Source: Rhizobium sp. BT04 (lineage in GTDB: Bacteria > Pseudomonadota > Alphaproteobacteria > Rhizobiales > Rhizobiaceae). Taken from it: a stretch of DNA of 64,000 nt. Within the stretch, counting starts at the first letter, position 1; the number at the start of each line of letters is the position of its first letter. Shown in pieces: positions 24,385 through 32,365 of the stretch. Below the pieces are notes generated by a model. It was not told the DNA's origin, ran no database searches, and was given only the letters and a program-made list of their open reading frames with translations. The position numbers and the translations under genes were made by a program. The DNA is taken from NCBI RefSeq assembly GCF_030053135.1, contig NZ_CP125652.1, forward strand, positions 4,148,501 through 4,212,500, written 5' to 3'.

Positions 24385-24423
24385 CAGGATGACTTTAGGC
24401 CGGCCCGGCCTAAAACCATCCTG
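24385..24423. repeat. Long near-perfect palindrome
   Basis: CAGGATGACTTTAGGCCGG is followed by its near-perfect reverse complement CCGGCCTAAAACCATCCTG, with a single mismatch in each direction. Palindromes with a CAGGATGATTTTAGG-type arm recur between rhizobial genes, so this may be one copy of a dispersed family. No coding potential. Confidence 0.6.
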
Positions 24424-24457
24424 CTCTATGAAAGAGTGATAGCACGATCCCGTAGTT

Positions 24458-24655
24458 CTAATGCCGTTGCCGCGACAGCATGAGAATGTAGTCGTCGGCG
24501 ATATCGGCAACCACCATGGCGGCTTCCGCAGGCTGATATCCCTTGCAGACCGCGTCACTGACGATTTTCATGACGGCCGATTCAAGCGCTTCCCGGCAGT
24601 CGGACAGACTGTCGGCATGCGGGCATTTTGCCCGAAATTCCAACACGTTGTTCAT
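24458..24655 (-). CDS. Small conserved protein, function unknown
   Basis: A 65-residue acidic helical protein (MNNVLEFRAKCPHADSLSD...). GGAGGG lies eight bases upstream of the ATG. Two cysteines (CPHADSLSDC) are spaced by eight residues. I do not recognise a family with a known role. Confidence 0.6.
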   Translation of the reverse strand: MNNVLEFRAKCPHADSLSDCREALESAVMKIVSDAVCKGYQPAEAAMVVADIADDYILMLSRQRH

Positions 24656-24944
24656 CGCACACCCTCCATTTGATCTTGCTCGGGCCCGATGCCTGGAAGC
24701 CGGCCTCTCCGATTGGAGGGCGGGCCAGGGGTTCCGGCGAGCTGCTTCAGGAACCAGAAATGCTACCCTGGAGACAGGATGGCATAGGGCCCGATGTATT
24801 CAAGGGCATGCTGATATTAAGGTAAGCCAGTAGGGTTAATTCGTCCGCCGATGTTGCATCGTGGCATCGCAGCCAGCAGCAGGGGGCATCGGTTGACGCG
24901 CGTCGCATCGAACTGAATTCGTGCGACGCGCTTCCGCTTCCCGT

Positions 24945-25112
24945 TCAGGCGCTGATGCGGCGGCCCGCCTTGTCTGCCTCTTTGCGATTGGTGCCATATT
25001 TTTCGACGATGTCCCTGGCATCCTCGTTGGAAATGCGGTGCTTCTTGGCGAAATAGATGACGTCGTAGGGGCCGTCGGTCGCGCCAGCTTTTTTCGTCTT
25101 GTCATTGGTCAT
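24945..25112 (-). CDS. DUF3606-like small protein
   Basis: A 55-residue protein. I chose ATG 25112, which has AAAGGA upstream; the extension to 25142 would run through a 15-bp tandem repeat. The pattern YDVIYFAKKHRISNEDARDI plus VEKYGTNRKEAD fits DUF3606, a small helical family often present in several copies in rhizobia. Role unknown, sometimes linked to stress. Confidence 0.65.
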   Translation of the reverse strand: MTNDKTKKAGATDGPYDVIYFAKKHRISNEDARDIVEKYGTNRKEADKAGRRISA

Positions 25113-25123
25113 GATTTTTCCTT

Positions 25124-25153
25124 TCACGGAAATCCTGGTCACGGAAATCCTGG
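25124..25153. repeat. 15-bp perfect tandem repeat
   Basis: TCACGGAAATCCTGG occurs twice head to tail, just upstream of the DUF3606-like gene. Confidence 0.8.
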
Positions 25154-25175
25154 CTCGGATTGGCTTCGTTCCGTA

Positions 25176-25412
25176 TTACCGATGAGACCGGGCTATCGTA
25201 TGTTTTTCCCAGATCTGCGTTGCCTGATCTGCGGTGGCGGTCTTGTGGAAGCGCAGCAGGTGAAATCCTTCCGCCCTTCGCTTTTCATCGAAGGCGCTGT
25301 TTTCGTAGTCGGAGCCTTCGACGATGCTCTCGCTGTGAAGAACGGCCTTCAGTTCCTCCACGAAGTGTCCGGTGATGTTGAAAAGCGCTTCGGTCTGAGG
25401 TGCCTGGTTCAT
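25176..25412 (-). CDS. Small hypothetical protein
   Basis: A 78-residue protein (MNQAPQTEALFNITGHFVEE...), with AGGGAAAACG before the ATG. Mostly helical, no signal peptide, no membrane helix. Not recognised. It is in the same orientation as the two small genes to its left. Confidence 0.5.
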   Translation of the reverse strand: MNQAPQTEALFNITGHFVEELKAVLHSESIVEGSDYENSAFDEKRRAEGFHLLRFHKTATADQATQIWEKHTIARSHR

Positions 25413-25619
25413 CGTTTTCCCTATGGGTGGTCGCGTGCGATTAAACGCGCAATGCCGCTTCAGCAGCCGCGTTCGTAAAATGCATCAAGCAATCCGCGCC
25501 CCTATGGGAAGGCTGGTATCGGACAGCGCTCAGCCGTGTCTGTCTGGAGTTCCATATATCGTGCAGCAACGCCGCCCTGCGAATCGAAGGTAAGGCGCGG
25601 CCAATCTCAAGGCTGCACC

Positions 25620-26060
25620 TTAAACCACTTGCCTCCCCGACACCATGTCAATTGAGATGCCGAAGAATATGGACGGGCCGGCGTCTTCGCTTTCCGAGTT
25701 CAGGGCCAGCGATCCGGGTTCCCACCAAAACGGTTGCTTCTGCAGAAGAGACCAGGCGTGGATACGTTCGTCATGGCGGGACGGCGTATCGGTCAATTCA
25801 TCGTAGATCCCCTGGACAAGAACGCTCTTCCAGGTGCCGTTCTCGCCGAATTCTTCAACCTGAACACAGGCCGGTGAGTTGGCCCGCATGAGATCGATCT
25901 TCAGGCCCGGCATGGAAAACATGAAAAGCCGATCTTTCTCATACGCATACTGGATCGGAACGATATAGGGATATCTGTCGCCCAGGCACGCTAAGTGGCC
26001 CCGGCTGTGGCCTGCCAGAAAGGCGAGGCAGTCTCGTTCAGCCATTTCTCGCAGTTGCAT
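25620..26060 (-). CDS. Pyridoxamine 5'-phosphate oxidase-related flavin-binding protein
   Basis: A 146-residue protein. I prefer ATG 26060 (MQLREMAERDCLAFLAGHSR), which matches the usual start of this family; an upstream TTG at 26111 is possible. The split-barrel pattern is visible: GHLACLGDRYPYIVPIQYAYEKDRLFMFSM, then KIDLMRANSPACVQVEEF and WKSVLVQGIYDEL. Such proteins bind FMN or heme-like ligands; some reduce small substrates. No exact role can be given. Confidence 0.75.
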   Translation of the reverse strand: MQLREMAERDCLAFLAGHSRGHLACLGDRYPYIVPIQYAYEKDRLFMFSMPGLKIDLMRANSPACVQVEEFGENGTWKSVLVQGIYDELTDTPSRHDERIHAWSLLQKQPFWWEPGSLALNSESEDAGPSIFFGISIDMVSGRQVV

Positions 26061-26144
26061 CGCATTATCCAATCCCGTCAGCGTTACAGCCCTTCGTTTG
26101 ATCGGCAGCAAACCGTCTTGCTCGCCGCAATAACCTTGCAGCGC

Positions 26145-26291
26145 CTACCAAAAAATATCCTTGAAGATGATGTAGACGATAAAGGCCACACTGACTGCGG
26201 GTGTCAATTTCACCAGGAAGTCGATGTACCGGAACCTGCCGATAGACTGGGCCAGGCTTTTCCAAGAATGGATGCTTACCATGGAAGACAT
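26145..26291 (-). CDS. 48-residue single-helix membrane protein
   Basis: The start is ATG 26291, with AAGGAGG seven bases upstream. A C-terminal hydrophobic helix (FLVKLTPAVSVAFIVYIIF) follows a polar N-terminus. The excellent ribosome binding site supports a real small gene. Function unknown. Confidence 0.6.
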   Translation of the reverse strand: MSSMVSIHSWKSLAQSIGRFRYIDFLVKLTPAVSVAFIVYIIFKDIFW

Positions 26292-26361
26292 GATGTCCTC
26301 CTTCTGTTGGGGCTGGGGGTCTCTCACTACCCCGGAAGCAGCGCCCGTTCACAAACTGCCG

Positions 26362-26724
26362 CTATAGCAAATATGGGCGCCCGTCAGTTTCACTACAAGG
26401 CGTGGGGGATTGCCGGTCCGGCAGAACGATCACACAACTGCGCACAATTGCACAGGGCGGCGCCGGCGTGCCAGGATGGTGGAGCGCGCCCGTACAAGAT
26501 GGGGCCTTTACCTCAACCATCGCTTCGATCAATTTCAGGCGATCGAGTTTTCGCCGTTGATCGTCGTAGAGCCTGCCCAACAGCTCGTAGGCCAATCCTG
26601 AAGGTCTGCCTTTGAGCGACAGTTTTCTGATCACCATTTCCTGATCGGCAACGCGGTGCGCCGCTTTCACGATATGGCAGCGTGCCAGCTTCAGGTCTTT
26701 CGGGCGGAATCGTGTGGAAACCAT
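26362..26724 (-). CDS. Small hypothetical protein
   Basis: A 120-residue protein with GGGGAG upstream of the ATG. The N-terminal ~65 residues are helical and basic (ARCHIVKAAHRVADQEMVI, DDQRRKLDRLKLIEAMV). The C-terminal half is Pro/Cys-rich and less convincing, so the true protein may be shorter in relatives. Not recognised. Confidence 0.5.
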   Translation of the reverse strand: MVSTRFRPKDLKLARCHIVKAAHRVADQEMVIRKLSLKGRPSGLAYELLGRLYDDQRRKLDRLKLIEAMVEVKAPSCTGALHHPGTPAPPCAIVRSCVIVLPDRQSPTPCSETDGRPYLL

Positions 26725-26764
26725 AGGCTTTGCTCCCCTGTCTCAGCTCGCCGCGTTCCAGCGA

Positions 26765-27028
26765 TTAGCGAAAGTCTTCGGCCTTGAGCGTGAAGTTGTT
26801 GCCGCGTCGATGCTGATAAGCTCTCGATGCGGCTTCCTGAATGGAAGCGCGCGCAGCATCGAAGGCATTCAGGTATTCGGCTTCGGAAGAATTCCGGGTG
26901 ATCGCACCGCCGAGTGCTGCTTCTTCGACCAGAAACCTCACCTCGAACATACCATCATATCCGGTGAAACGGACAGCTTTTCTCGCTTCGTCGAAACTCC
27001 GACTTCTGTTGGGAAAGATAAGTGCCAT
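26765..27028 (-). CDS. DUF1488-family protein
   Basis: An 87-residue protein. It begins LIFPNRSRSFDEARKAVRFT, then GYDGMFEVRFLVEE and the late FDAARASIQEAASRAYQ, which is the DUF1488 pattern (FPN.SRSYD...V.FWGYD). AAGGA precedes the ATG. The family is small and widespread in alphaproteobacteria; function unknown. Confidence 0.75.
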   Translation of the reverse strand: MALIFPNRSRSFDEARKAVRFTGYDGMFEVRFLVEEAALGGAITRNSSEAEYLNAFDAARASIQEAASRAYQHRRGNNFTLKAEDFR

Positions 27029-27066
27029 TGCGGTTGATCCTTGGAAGTGAGTGCGGCCGGCTGTTC

Positions 27067-27369
27067 TCAGTGGATGGTCTCGACGATGACCCGGTTATCA
27101 AGCAAAGCTTGTGATCTCTTGATCAAGTGCACCGTGCCGGTGATGACCTCGTCGGAATGAAGAGGGTCGGCGCGGGAAATTTCGTCGGTCATGTCCCGCA
27201 GAACCCGGTTAATTTCCACGAGAGGCGGCACGAATTCCACCAATCCGCCGGCGGCCAGCCCGTGGCTCAGACGCGCGATCGCCGCCCTCAGGTGATCTAT
27301 GAGAGCACGTCTCTCCGAAACCGAAAGAGCCGACGGCTTTCTGAGGGTCGCTTCACCGTTGAACAGCAT
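27067..27369 (-). CDS. Hypothetical helical protein
   Basis: A 100-residue protein with GGAGG upstream of the ATG. Helical throughout (SVSERRALIDHLRAAIARLS; LVEINRVLRDMTDEI). No known domain. It is separated by 170 bp from the divergent gene at 27539, so the two may share a promoter region. Confidence 0.5.
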   Translation of the reverse strand: MLFNGEATLRKPSALSVSERRALIDHLRAAIARLSHGLAAGGLVEFVPPLVEINRVLRDMTDEISRADPLHSDEVITGTVHLIKRSQALLDNRVIVETIH

Positions 27370-27538
27370 GATGCGTATCCTCCTCTCCCTAAAATGGGTT
27401 CCGCCACGGCGTTATCAATGGCTGCTGCCGAATGAGGTTGCGGTCGGACGACAAAGGGCGCAAGCTGATCTATCGGCGGGCACGACAAGGGCACCGCTGC
27501 TTGGGGCGTGAACCCTAGCCCCAACGAAGGAGGACTGT

Positions 27539-27928
27539 ATGTCTTCCACACCTGATCCGTTTTTCGATGTCACCAATTTGAGAATGCTGGAGCGCATTCT
27601 TCGAAAGGCCGGCTTTCGCGGTGGCGAAACTTACGCGATCGATATCAGCGAGATCAGCGCGACAAGTTTTCTCATTCACTGTTTCCAAATGGGAATCGTC
27701 GATGAGGCCGCGCTGAAATCCGCTCTGAGAATGTATCTCGCAACCCAGTTGAGTTCGGGCCCGCTTCCTCCGGCGATCGACGACGCTTCCTTTGCGAGAT
27801 GGCAGGATGATGGCGGCGCTCCGGCGAAGGCCTATCGCATTGCCCGGTATACGGCGCCGAGGCGTGCGAACGCATGGCAACGGCCGCTCGGTTACCGCTT
27901 TCCAAAAACCAGGCTGCCTGAGCGATAA
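27539..27928 (+). CDS. Hypothetical protein
   Basis: A 129-residue protein with AAGGAGGACTGT before the ATG, an excellent ribosome binding site. The first ~90 residues are mixed alpha/beta (LRMLERILRKAGFRGGETYA, FLIHCFQMGIVDEAALKSAL). The C-terminus is basic. Not recognised. Confidence 0.55.
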   Translation: MSSTPDPFFDVTNLRMLERILRKAGFRGGETYAIDISEISATSFLIHCFQMGIVDEAALKSALRMYLATQLSSGPLPPAIDDASFARWQDDGGAPAKAYRIARYTAPRRANAWQRPLGYRFPKTRLPER

Positions 27929-27992
27929 CCGGCGAACGCCGCCGAAGGTGGCAACGCAGCAGCGGTGATGACACAACGACAAGGATGAAGAC

Positions 27993-28364
27993 ATGTCCCG
28001 GAATCGCGCCGATCAGGACGGCGCCAGGAAAGGCGAAATCGTCTCTTCCGCCCAGAAGAGCGCAACGCCAAGCCCGACCGCAGACGATCTGATAACACAG
28101 GCTCGTCGTGCGCGCTCCCCGTCAGCGGAGCAGGGGATAGATAGCGCCGATAGCCAAGCCTATGGTGTGGCGCGGACACATAAGGGGCCGTTCGACAACG
28201 CGACGGCCTTCAGCGATCCCATCTACGAGCATGATCTGCCGACGCGGCAGCAATTGGAGGCCGCCCAACGCAGCCAATCCGATGCGATAAAACAGCAAGA
28301 GGCAAACCGCCAAAGAGGCAGATCCCGCATTCGCGCAAAGAAGACGAAGCTGACATCCCCCTGA
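27993..28364 (+). CDS. Hypothetical hydrophilic protein
   Basis: A 123-residue, highly polar and probably disordered protein, rich in Ser, Arg, Gln and Asp, with AAGGATGAAGAC before the ATG. It ends in a strongly basic RGRSRIRAKKTK tail. It follows 27539 by 64 bp in the same direction. Not recognised. Confidence 0.5.
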   Translation: MSRNRADQDGARKGEIVSSAQKSATPSPTADDLITQARRARSPSAEQGIDSADSQAYGVARTHKGPFDNATAFSDPIYEHDLPTRQQLEAAQRSQSDAIKQQEANRQRGRSRIRAKKTKLTSP

Positions 28365-28459
28365 ACAAGATAGGAAGCAGGAGCCGACGGCTTCCTGTAT
28401 GGACTTCTTCGCTGACGGAGCCGAGCGCGGTTCGAAGGCGCTGCACGCCGGCCGGTCGA

Positions 28460-28482
28460 AAAGCCCGCTTTTGCGGGCTTCT
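28460..28482. terminator. Terminator between converging genes
   Basis: Stem AGCCCGC / GCGGGCT with loop TTTT, flanked by GAAA and TCTCCTT. It sits between the plus-strand gene ending at 28364 and the minus-strand degP-like gene ending at 28557, so it can serve both. Confidence 0.65.
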
Positions 28483-28501
28483 CCTTCCCACGCGATCCGT
28501 C

Positions 28502-28599
28502 TCAGGCCGCGGCAAATGGCACGGCGACGAAGGTCTTGCTGCCGGACGCGGCCGCCTCAGGCCGCGGTGAATGGCACGGCGACGAAGGTCTTGCTGCCG
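28502..28599 (-). repeat. Duplicated 3' end of the degP-like gene
   Basis: The last ~43 bases of the protease gene (28557-28599) are repeated 55 bp further downstream (28502-28544) with two mismatches. Both encode SKTFVAVPF.AA and a stop, but the copies are out of phase with each other. This looks like a small tandem duplication. Confidence 0.8.
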
Positions 28600-30062
28600 T
28601 CGCGTTCGACGAGCAGCAGCACCGATTTGCGGCCTGATTTGCCGGCGTCGGCAATTGCGGTCTTGGCGTCGCGGGTGTTGTGGACCGGCCTGTCGTTGAC
28701 CGAGACGATGACATCGCCCGGCTGGATGCCGGCGGCAGCCGCCGACTTATCCGGATTGACGCTGGCGACCACCGCACCGCTGACGGCGCGCGGCAGGTTG
28801 AGCTGCTGGCGCATGTCGGGCGTCAGATCGGCAAGGCCGATGCCGAGGCTCGGCTGGCCGCTGCTCTGGCCTTGAGTGTCGGGGCTTTCGACGGCGGCCT
28901 GTTTCTGGCCGTCCTCATTGCCGCCGACGGTGACATTGAGATCGATCGTCTTGCCGTCGCGCCAGACGCCGAGGGACTTTTGGGCCCCCGGCGAAAGGTC
29001 GGCCACCAGCCGCGACAGGTCCTTCGGCGTCTTGACGGTCTCGCCGCCGACCGATGTGATGATATCGCCCGGCTTCACACCGGCATGCGCCGCCGGCGTA
29101 TCGGCGGTGACGGCGGCAACCAGCGCGCCGCCTGTTTTATCGAGGCCGACGGCATCGGCGACATCCCGGGTGACCGGCTGGATCTGCACGCCGAGATAAC
29201 CGTGATCGATCGAACCGTCCTTCTCAAGCTTGGCGACGATCGCCTTGGCCTCGTCGGAAGGAATGGCGAAACCGACGCCGACGCTGCCGCCGTTCGGCGA
29301 ATAGATCGCGGTGTTGATGCCGACGACATTGCCGCTGCGGTCGACGAGCGGCCCGCCGGAGTTGCCGTGGTTGATCGGCGCGTCGATCTGGATGAAGTCG
29401 TCATAGGGTCCGCTGTGCAGGTCGCGGCCGCGCGCCGAGACGATGCCCGCCGTCACCGTGGTGCCGATGCCGAAGGGGTTGCCGATCGCCAGGATCTGGT
29501 CGCCGAGCTTCAGCCGGTCGGAATCGCCCCAGGCAATGGTCTGCAGCGGTTTCGGCGCCTGGATCTTGACGACGGCGACATCGGATTTCGGGTCGGTGCC
29601 GATCAGCTTGGCCGGCAGTTCGGTGCCGTCGTCGAGCATCACCTTGATGTCGACGGCATTGTCGATGACATGGTTGTTGGTGACGATCACGCCGTCCGGG
29701 CTGATGATGAAGCCGGAGCCGAGCGCCATGGCCTGCTGCGACGGCCGGTTTTTCGGGGCCTGGCGCGGCAGCGGGATGCCCTGATCCTCGAAGAACTGGC
29801 GGAACTGCTCGTCCATCGGCGAATCCTGCTCTCCGGCGCTGACATCGGTTGCCTTCATCGTCGTGGTGATGGTGACGACGGCAGGCTTGTCGGCGTCGAC
29901 GATCGACGCGAAGGAGCCGCTGGCTGCGAGAATGCCGCCGGCATCGGCGGGTGCGGCGATGGCGTTGGAGGCGTTGATGGCGAACGGCAGGCATGCCGCG
30001 CCGGCGATGATGGCGGCCCCGACCAGGGCTGCGGCGCGATGTTTGCGGAGGATGTGTGACAT
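28557..30062 (-). CDS. degP: Periplasmic serine protease, DegP/HtrA (Do) family
   Basis: A 501-residue protein. I chose ATG 30062 (AAGGA upstream; signal peptide MSHILRKHRAAALVGAAIIA) over an upstream in-frame start. The trypsin-like domain carries the triad: His in VTNNHVID, Asp in KSDVAVVKI, Ser in GNSGGPL. Two PDZ domains follow (GYLGVQIQPV onward and the C-terminal ~90 residues, LGIGLADLTP onward). Known role: degrading or refolding damaged envelope proteins. The 3' end is partly duplicated downstream. Located alone, with a long upstream region that carries an inverted repeat. Confidence 0.93.
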   Translation of the reverse strand: MSHILRKHRAAALVGAAIIAGAACLPFAINASNAIAAPADAGGILAASGSFASIVDADKPAVVTITTTMKATDVSAGEQDSPMDEQFRQFFEDQGIPLPRQAPKNRPSQQAMALGSGFIISPDGVIVTNNHVIDNAVDIKVMLDDGTELPAKLIGTDPKSDVAVVKIQAPKPLQTIAWGDSDRLKLGDQILAIGNPFGIGTTVTAGIVSARGRDLHSGPYDDFIQIDAPINHGNSGGPLVDRSGNVVGINTAIYSPNGGSVGVGFAIPSDEAKAIVAKLEKDGSIDHGYLGVQIQPVTRDVADAVGLDKTGGALVAAVTADTPAAHAGVKPGDIITSVGGETVKTPKDLSRLVADLSPGAQKSLGVWRDGKTIDLNVTVGGNEDGQKQAAVESPDTQGQSSGQPSLGIGLADLTPDMRQQLNLPRAVSGAVVASVNPDKSAAAAGIQPGDVIVSVNDRPVHNTRDAKTAIADAGKSGRKSVLLLVERDGSKTFVAVPFTAA

Positions 30063-30532
30063 GATGATGGTCCTTGGATGGGCGCTTGCGGGAGCGTTGG
30101 CTTGGGATGGCGTCGGGTTTCCCCCTGGACCTGGCGTCGGATGGCGTTTGGCGGCAATTCTCTCGTCGCAGCGCAGTCGTTGGGTGCGGCCGGGCGAAAA
30201 GAAGAATTCGCGCTCGGGATTCATATGATTGCGGCCCGCGGATTTACAAATTAAATATTGATCATGTTTATATTGCCGATTTGTAAGACATTACTGGAAT
30301 TTAATCTTCGTTTCCGTTCGAAAGTAAATGCACCTCTTCCCGAAGGCGGTGATCCGGCCGCCCGGCACGCCCGTATGTCACGTCAGACGATCCAGCGGCT
30401 CTTCCCGCCGGTTAATTCCCAGATTCTGGTGCTAATTTAAAACGTTAGTAGACTCTAAATTATTTCTTCTTCAGAAAGTAAAGGGCCTCGAATCGAGGGC
30501 AGGTGAGTCTCGCAGGCAGTATTTGAGGGGCA
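30063..30532. other. Intergenic region between divergent degP-like and lacI-like genes
   Basis: A 470-bp gap. The middle (30240-30300) is AT-rich and carries the inverted repeat listed next; it is the likely promoter zone for one or both genes. No supported gene. Confidence 0.4.
30244..30286. promoter_or_regulatory. Inverted repeat in AT-rich intergenic region
   Basis: Perfect 8-bp arms TTACAAAT (30244-30251) and ATTTGTAA (30279-30286), 27 bases apart, in an AT-rich stretch between two divergent genes. Could be an operator pair or a hairpin; untested. Confidence 0.4.
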
Positions 30533-31570
30533 ATGACCAATTCAGTGGGGCCGGGGCGGAAGGCCAGGCGCGGCACGCAGGTGAAACTGAGCGATGTTGC
30601 GAAAAAGGTGGGCGTCAGCCCCATCACCATCTCGCGCGCGCTTCGCAATCCTCAGATCGTCTCGGAGGATCTTCGCGAGGTGATCCTGCGCACGGTCGAC
30701 GAGATGGGCTATATTCCCAATCTTGCTGCCCGGGCGCTGGCCGGCCGCCACAACGGCGTCGTCGGCGTCATCACCCCCGCCTTGCACCAGTACGGCTTCA
30801 CCGGCCTGATGATCGGGATCGAGGAACGCTTCCGCGACACCGAATTCACCGTGCAATATTCCAATACGCTGCGCCATGCCGAGGGCGAGGCCGGCCTGCT
30901 GAAATCCTTCCTGACGCAGAAACCGGCCGGCGTCATCATCGTCGGCGCCGAATCCTATCGTAATCTTCTGCCGCTGATCGACAGCGCCGCCTGTCCGATC
31001 GCCCATATCACCGATCTCAGCCAGGAGCCGCAAACGCTGGTCGTCGGCCTCGATCACTATACGGCAGGCGTCGAACCCACCCGTTTCCTGTTGTCGAGAG
31101 GCTACAAGCGGATCGCTTTCATGGGCCGCGGCGCCGATGTCCGCTCGCGCCGGCGCATCGAAGGTTATGAGGCGGTGATGCGGGAGGCCGGGCATTTCGA
31201 CCCCGATCTCATCATCGGCGGGGAGGCGGCAAGCCGCACCGGCCTCGGCAGGGAGCTGTTTTCCCGCCTGTTGCAGCGCGTGCCCGATGTCGATGCCGTC
31301 TTTGCCCAGAGCGACGAAATGGCGCTCGGCGTCCTCATCGAATGCAAGGAGCGCGGCATCCGCGTGCCGGAGGATCTCGGCGTCTGCGGTTTCAACGATC
31401 TGGAATTTTCGGCCTTCATCGAGCCGTCGCTGACGACGGTGCATATACCGCGCTACGATATCGGCTACCGCGTCGCCGACATGCTGCTGCGCGCCGTCCG
31501 CGACGAGCCCCCCGACGAGGACAAGGCCGACCTCGGCTTCTCCATCATAGCGCGCGGTTCGACGCGGTAG
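30533..31570 (+). CDS. LacI-family transcriptional regulator
   Basis: A 345-residue protein. HTH at about residues 18-40: VKLSDVAKKVGVSPITISRA, followed by the hinge-helix region YIPNLAARALAGR. The periplasmic-binding-like ligand domain follows with VVGVITP, GVIIVGAES, GYKRIAFMGRG and a C-terminal GVCGFNDLEFSAFIEPSLTT, as in GntR-type gluconate regulators. No transporter or sugar catabolic gene stands next to it, so the regulon is not visible here. Confidence 0.9.
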   Translation: MTNSVGPGRKARRGTQVKLSDVAKKVGVSPITISRALRNPQIVSEDLREVILRTVDEMGYIPNLAARALAGRHNGVVGVITPALHQYGFTGLMIGIEERFRDTEFTVQYSNTLRHAEGEAGLLKSFLTQKPAGVIIVGAESYRNLLPLIDSAACPIAHITDLSQEPQTLVVGLDHYTAGVEPTRFLLSRGYKRIAFMGRGADVRSRRRIEGYEAVMREAGHFDPDLIIGGEAASRTGLGRELFSRLLQRVPDVDAVFAQSDEMALGVLIECKERGIRVPEDLGVCGFNDLEFSAFIEPSLTTVHIPRYDIGYRVADMLLRAVRDEPPDEDKADLGFSIIARGSTR

Positions 31571-31680
31571 CGCGGTACGATCTGCCGAATGAAATACCAC
31601 TGAATTGTCGGCCATGCTCGAACTAGGCGCAGCCCAGATTATTCCCTATATGGAATGAATGAGCATCACTGTACTGAAAA

Positions 31681-31830
31681 ATGGATAGCGCGGGACTGTC
31701 TCTCGGCAGAATGCGCACCTTTGTTCGTCGCAGAACGCGGTAACCTGTCGATGGTTGCAAGAGAGCTGGGTGTCGGTCAATCCACTGTGACACGGCACCT
31801 CAATGAACTTCTCCGGCGGGGCGATCGGCG
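31681..31830 (+). pseudogene. LysR-type regulator remnant
   Basis: From ATG 31681 the frame reads MDSAGLSLGRMRTFV, then continues in the next frame as FVAERGNLSMVARELGVG and QSTVTRHLNEL, the wing-HTH of LysR regulators. After about 31815 the homology is lost and the frame is not conserved. A frameshift plus 3' loss make this a pseudogene. The rest up to 32160 shows nothing recognisable. Confidence 0.6.
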
Positions 31831-32365
31831 GTGTCATCAGAAATGCGCCATGGGCGCCGTTGAAGGCAGCAACGAGATCCTTTTGACGGCCTATCGCAAC
31901 ATAATGCCATTTTTCGGATAAATGGCTTTGCCAGCCAGGCGGATACAAATCGGTTCGCCCGCCGGATCAGAATGTCGGGCCGGATGACCGGAAGCCATCC
32001 CCGGAATCTGCCGACATCCAGGATCGCGACGGCGCAAGTATCGTCCTCGAAGCCATTCTCTAACCCTGGGCTTGGTTCAGAAATCTCCCCGCCGATGGCT
32101 GGTGGACCAAAGCTAAGGCCTGGATTGCAAAAGGTCGTAAAGATCACCCTGCAAATCGTCAAATAAATCGATAAGACCAAGGGTTTAGAAGTCCTGCCCG
32201 TCGCTGCAAGTTATTACGTTTATTGAATTTTTTCCAAGTTAGACTCTTGGGCTGCTTGGAAGATGTATTAATCATTCTTAAGTACTATTGAATATGATTA
32301 ATATTATGTTAACCTTAAACAGATCCGGGGGCGATCCAGCGCTTTCAAGGCGGAAATCCGAAAAC
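31831..32365. other. Intergenic region upstream of the polysaccharide operon
   Basis: About 535 bp. No supported gene. The right third (32200-32340) is strongly AT-rich, unlike its surroundings, and contains the inverted repeat at 32267-32302, so it probably holds the operon promoter. Confidence 0.45.
32267..32302. promoter_or_regulatory. 9-bp inverted repeat upstream of exoF-like gene
   Basis: ATTAATCAT (32267-32275) and ATGATTAAT (32294-32302) are perfect inverted arms separated by 18 bases, in a very AT-rich stretch 64 bp before the exoF-like start. Possible operator for the polysaccharide operon. Confidence 0.5.

Larger units (their letters stand above)
23877..24457. other. Intergenic region, possible prophage right border
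   Basis: About 580 bp without a supported gene. It holds a strong hairpin with T run at 24035-24058 and a long palindrome at 24385-24423, both listed separately. No tRNA, integrase or attachment repeat was recognised. Confidence 0.45.

Noticed and set aside
28680..30059. Plus-strand open frame of 459 codons
   Set aside because: Antisense to the degP-like gene; composition typical of a mirror frame.
30542..31615. Minus-strand open frame of 357 codons
   Set aside because: Antisense to the LacI regulator, which is complete with its HTH.
31800..32180. Minus-strand frame of 126 codons near the LysR remnant
   Set aside because: It has no ribosome site and covers both the remnant and non-coding sequence; no family recognised.
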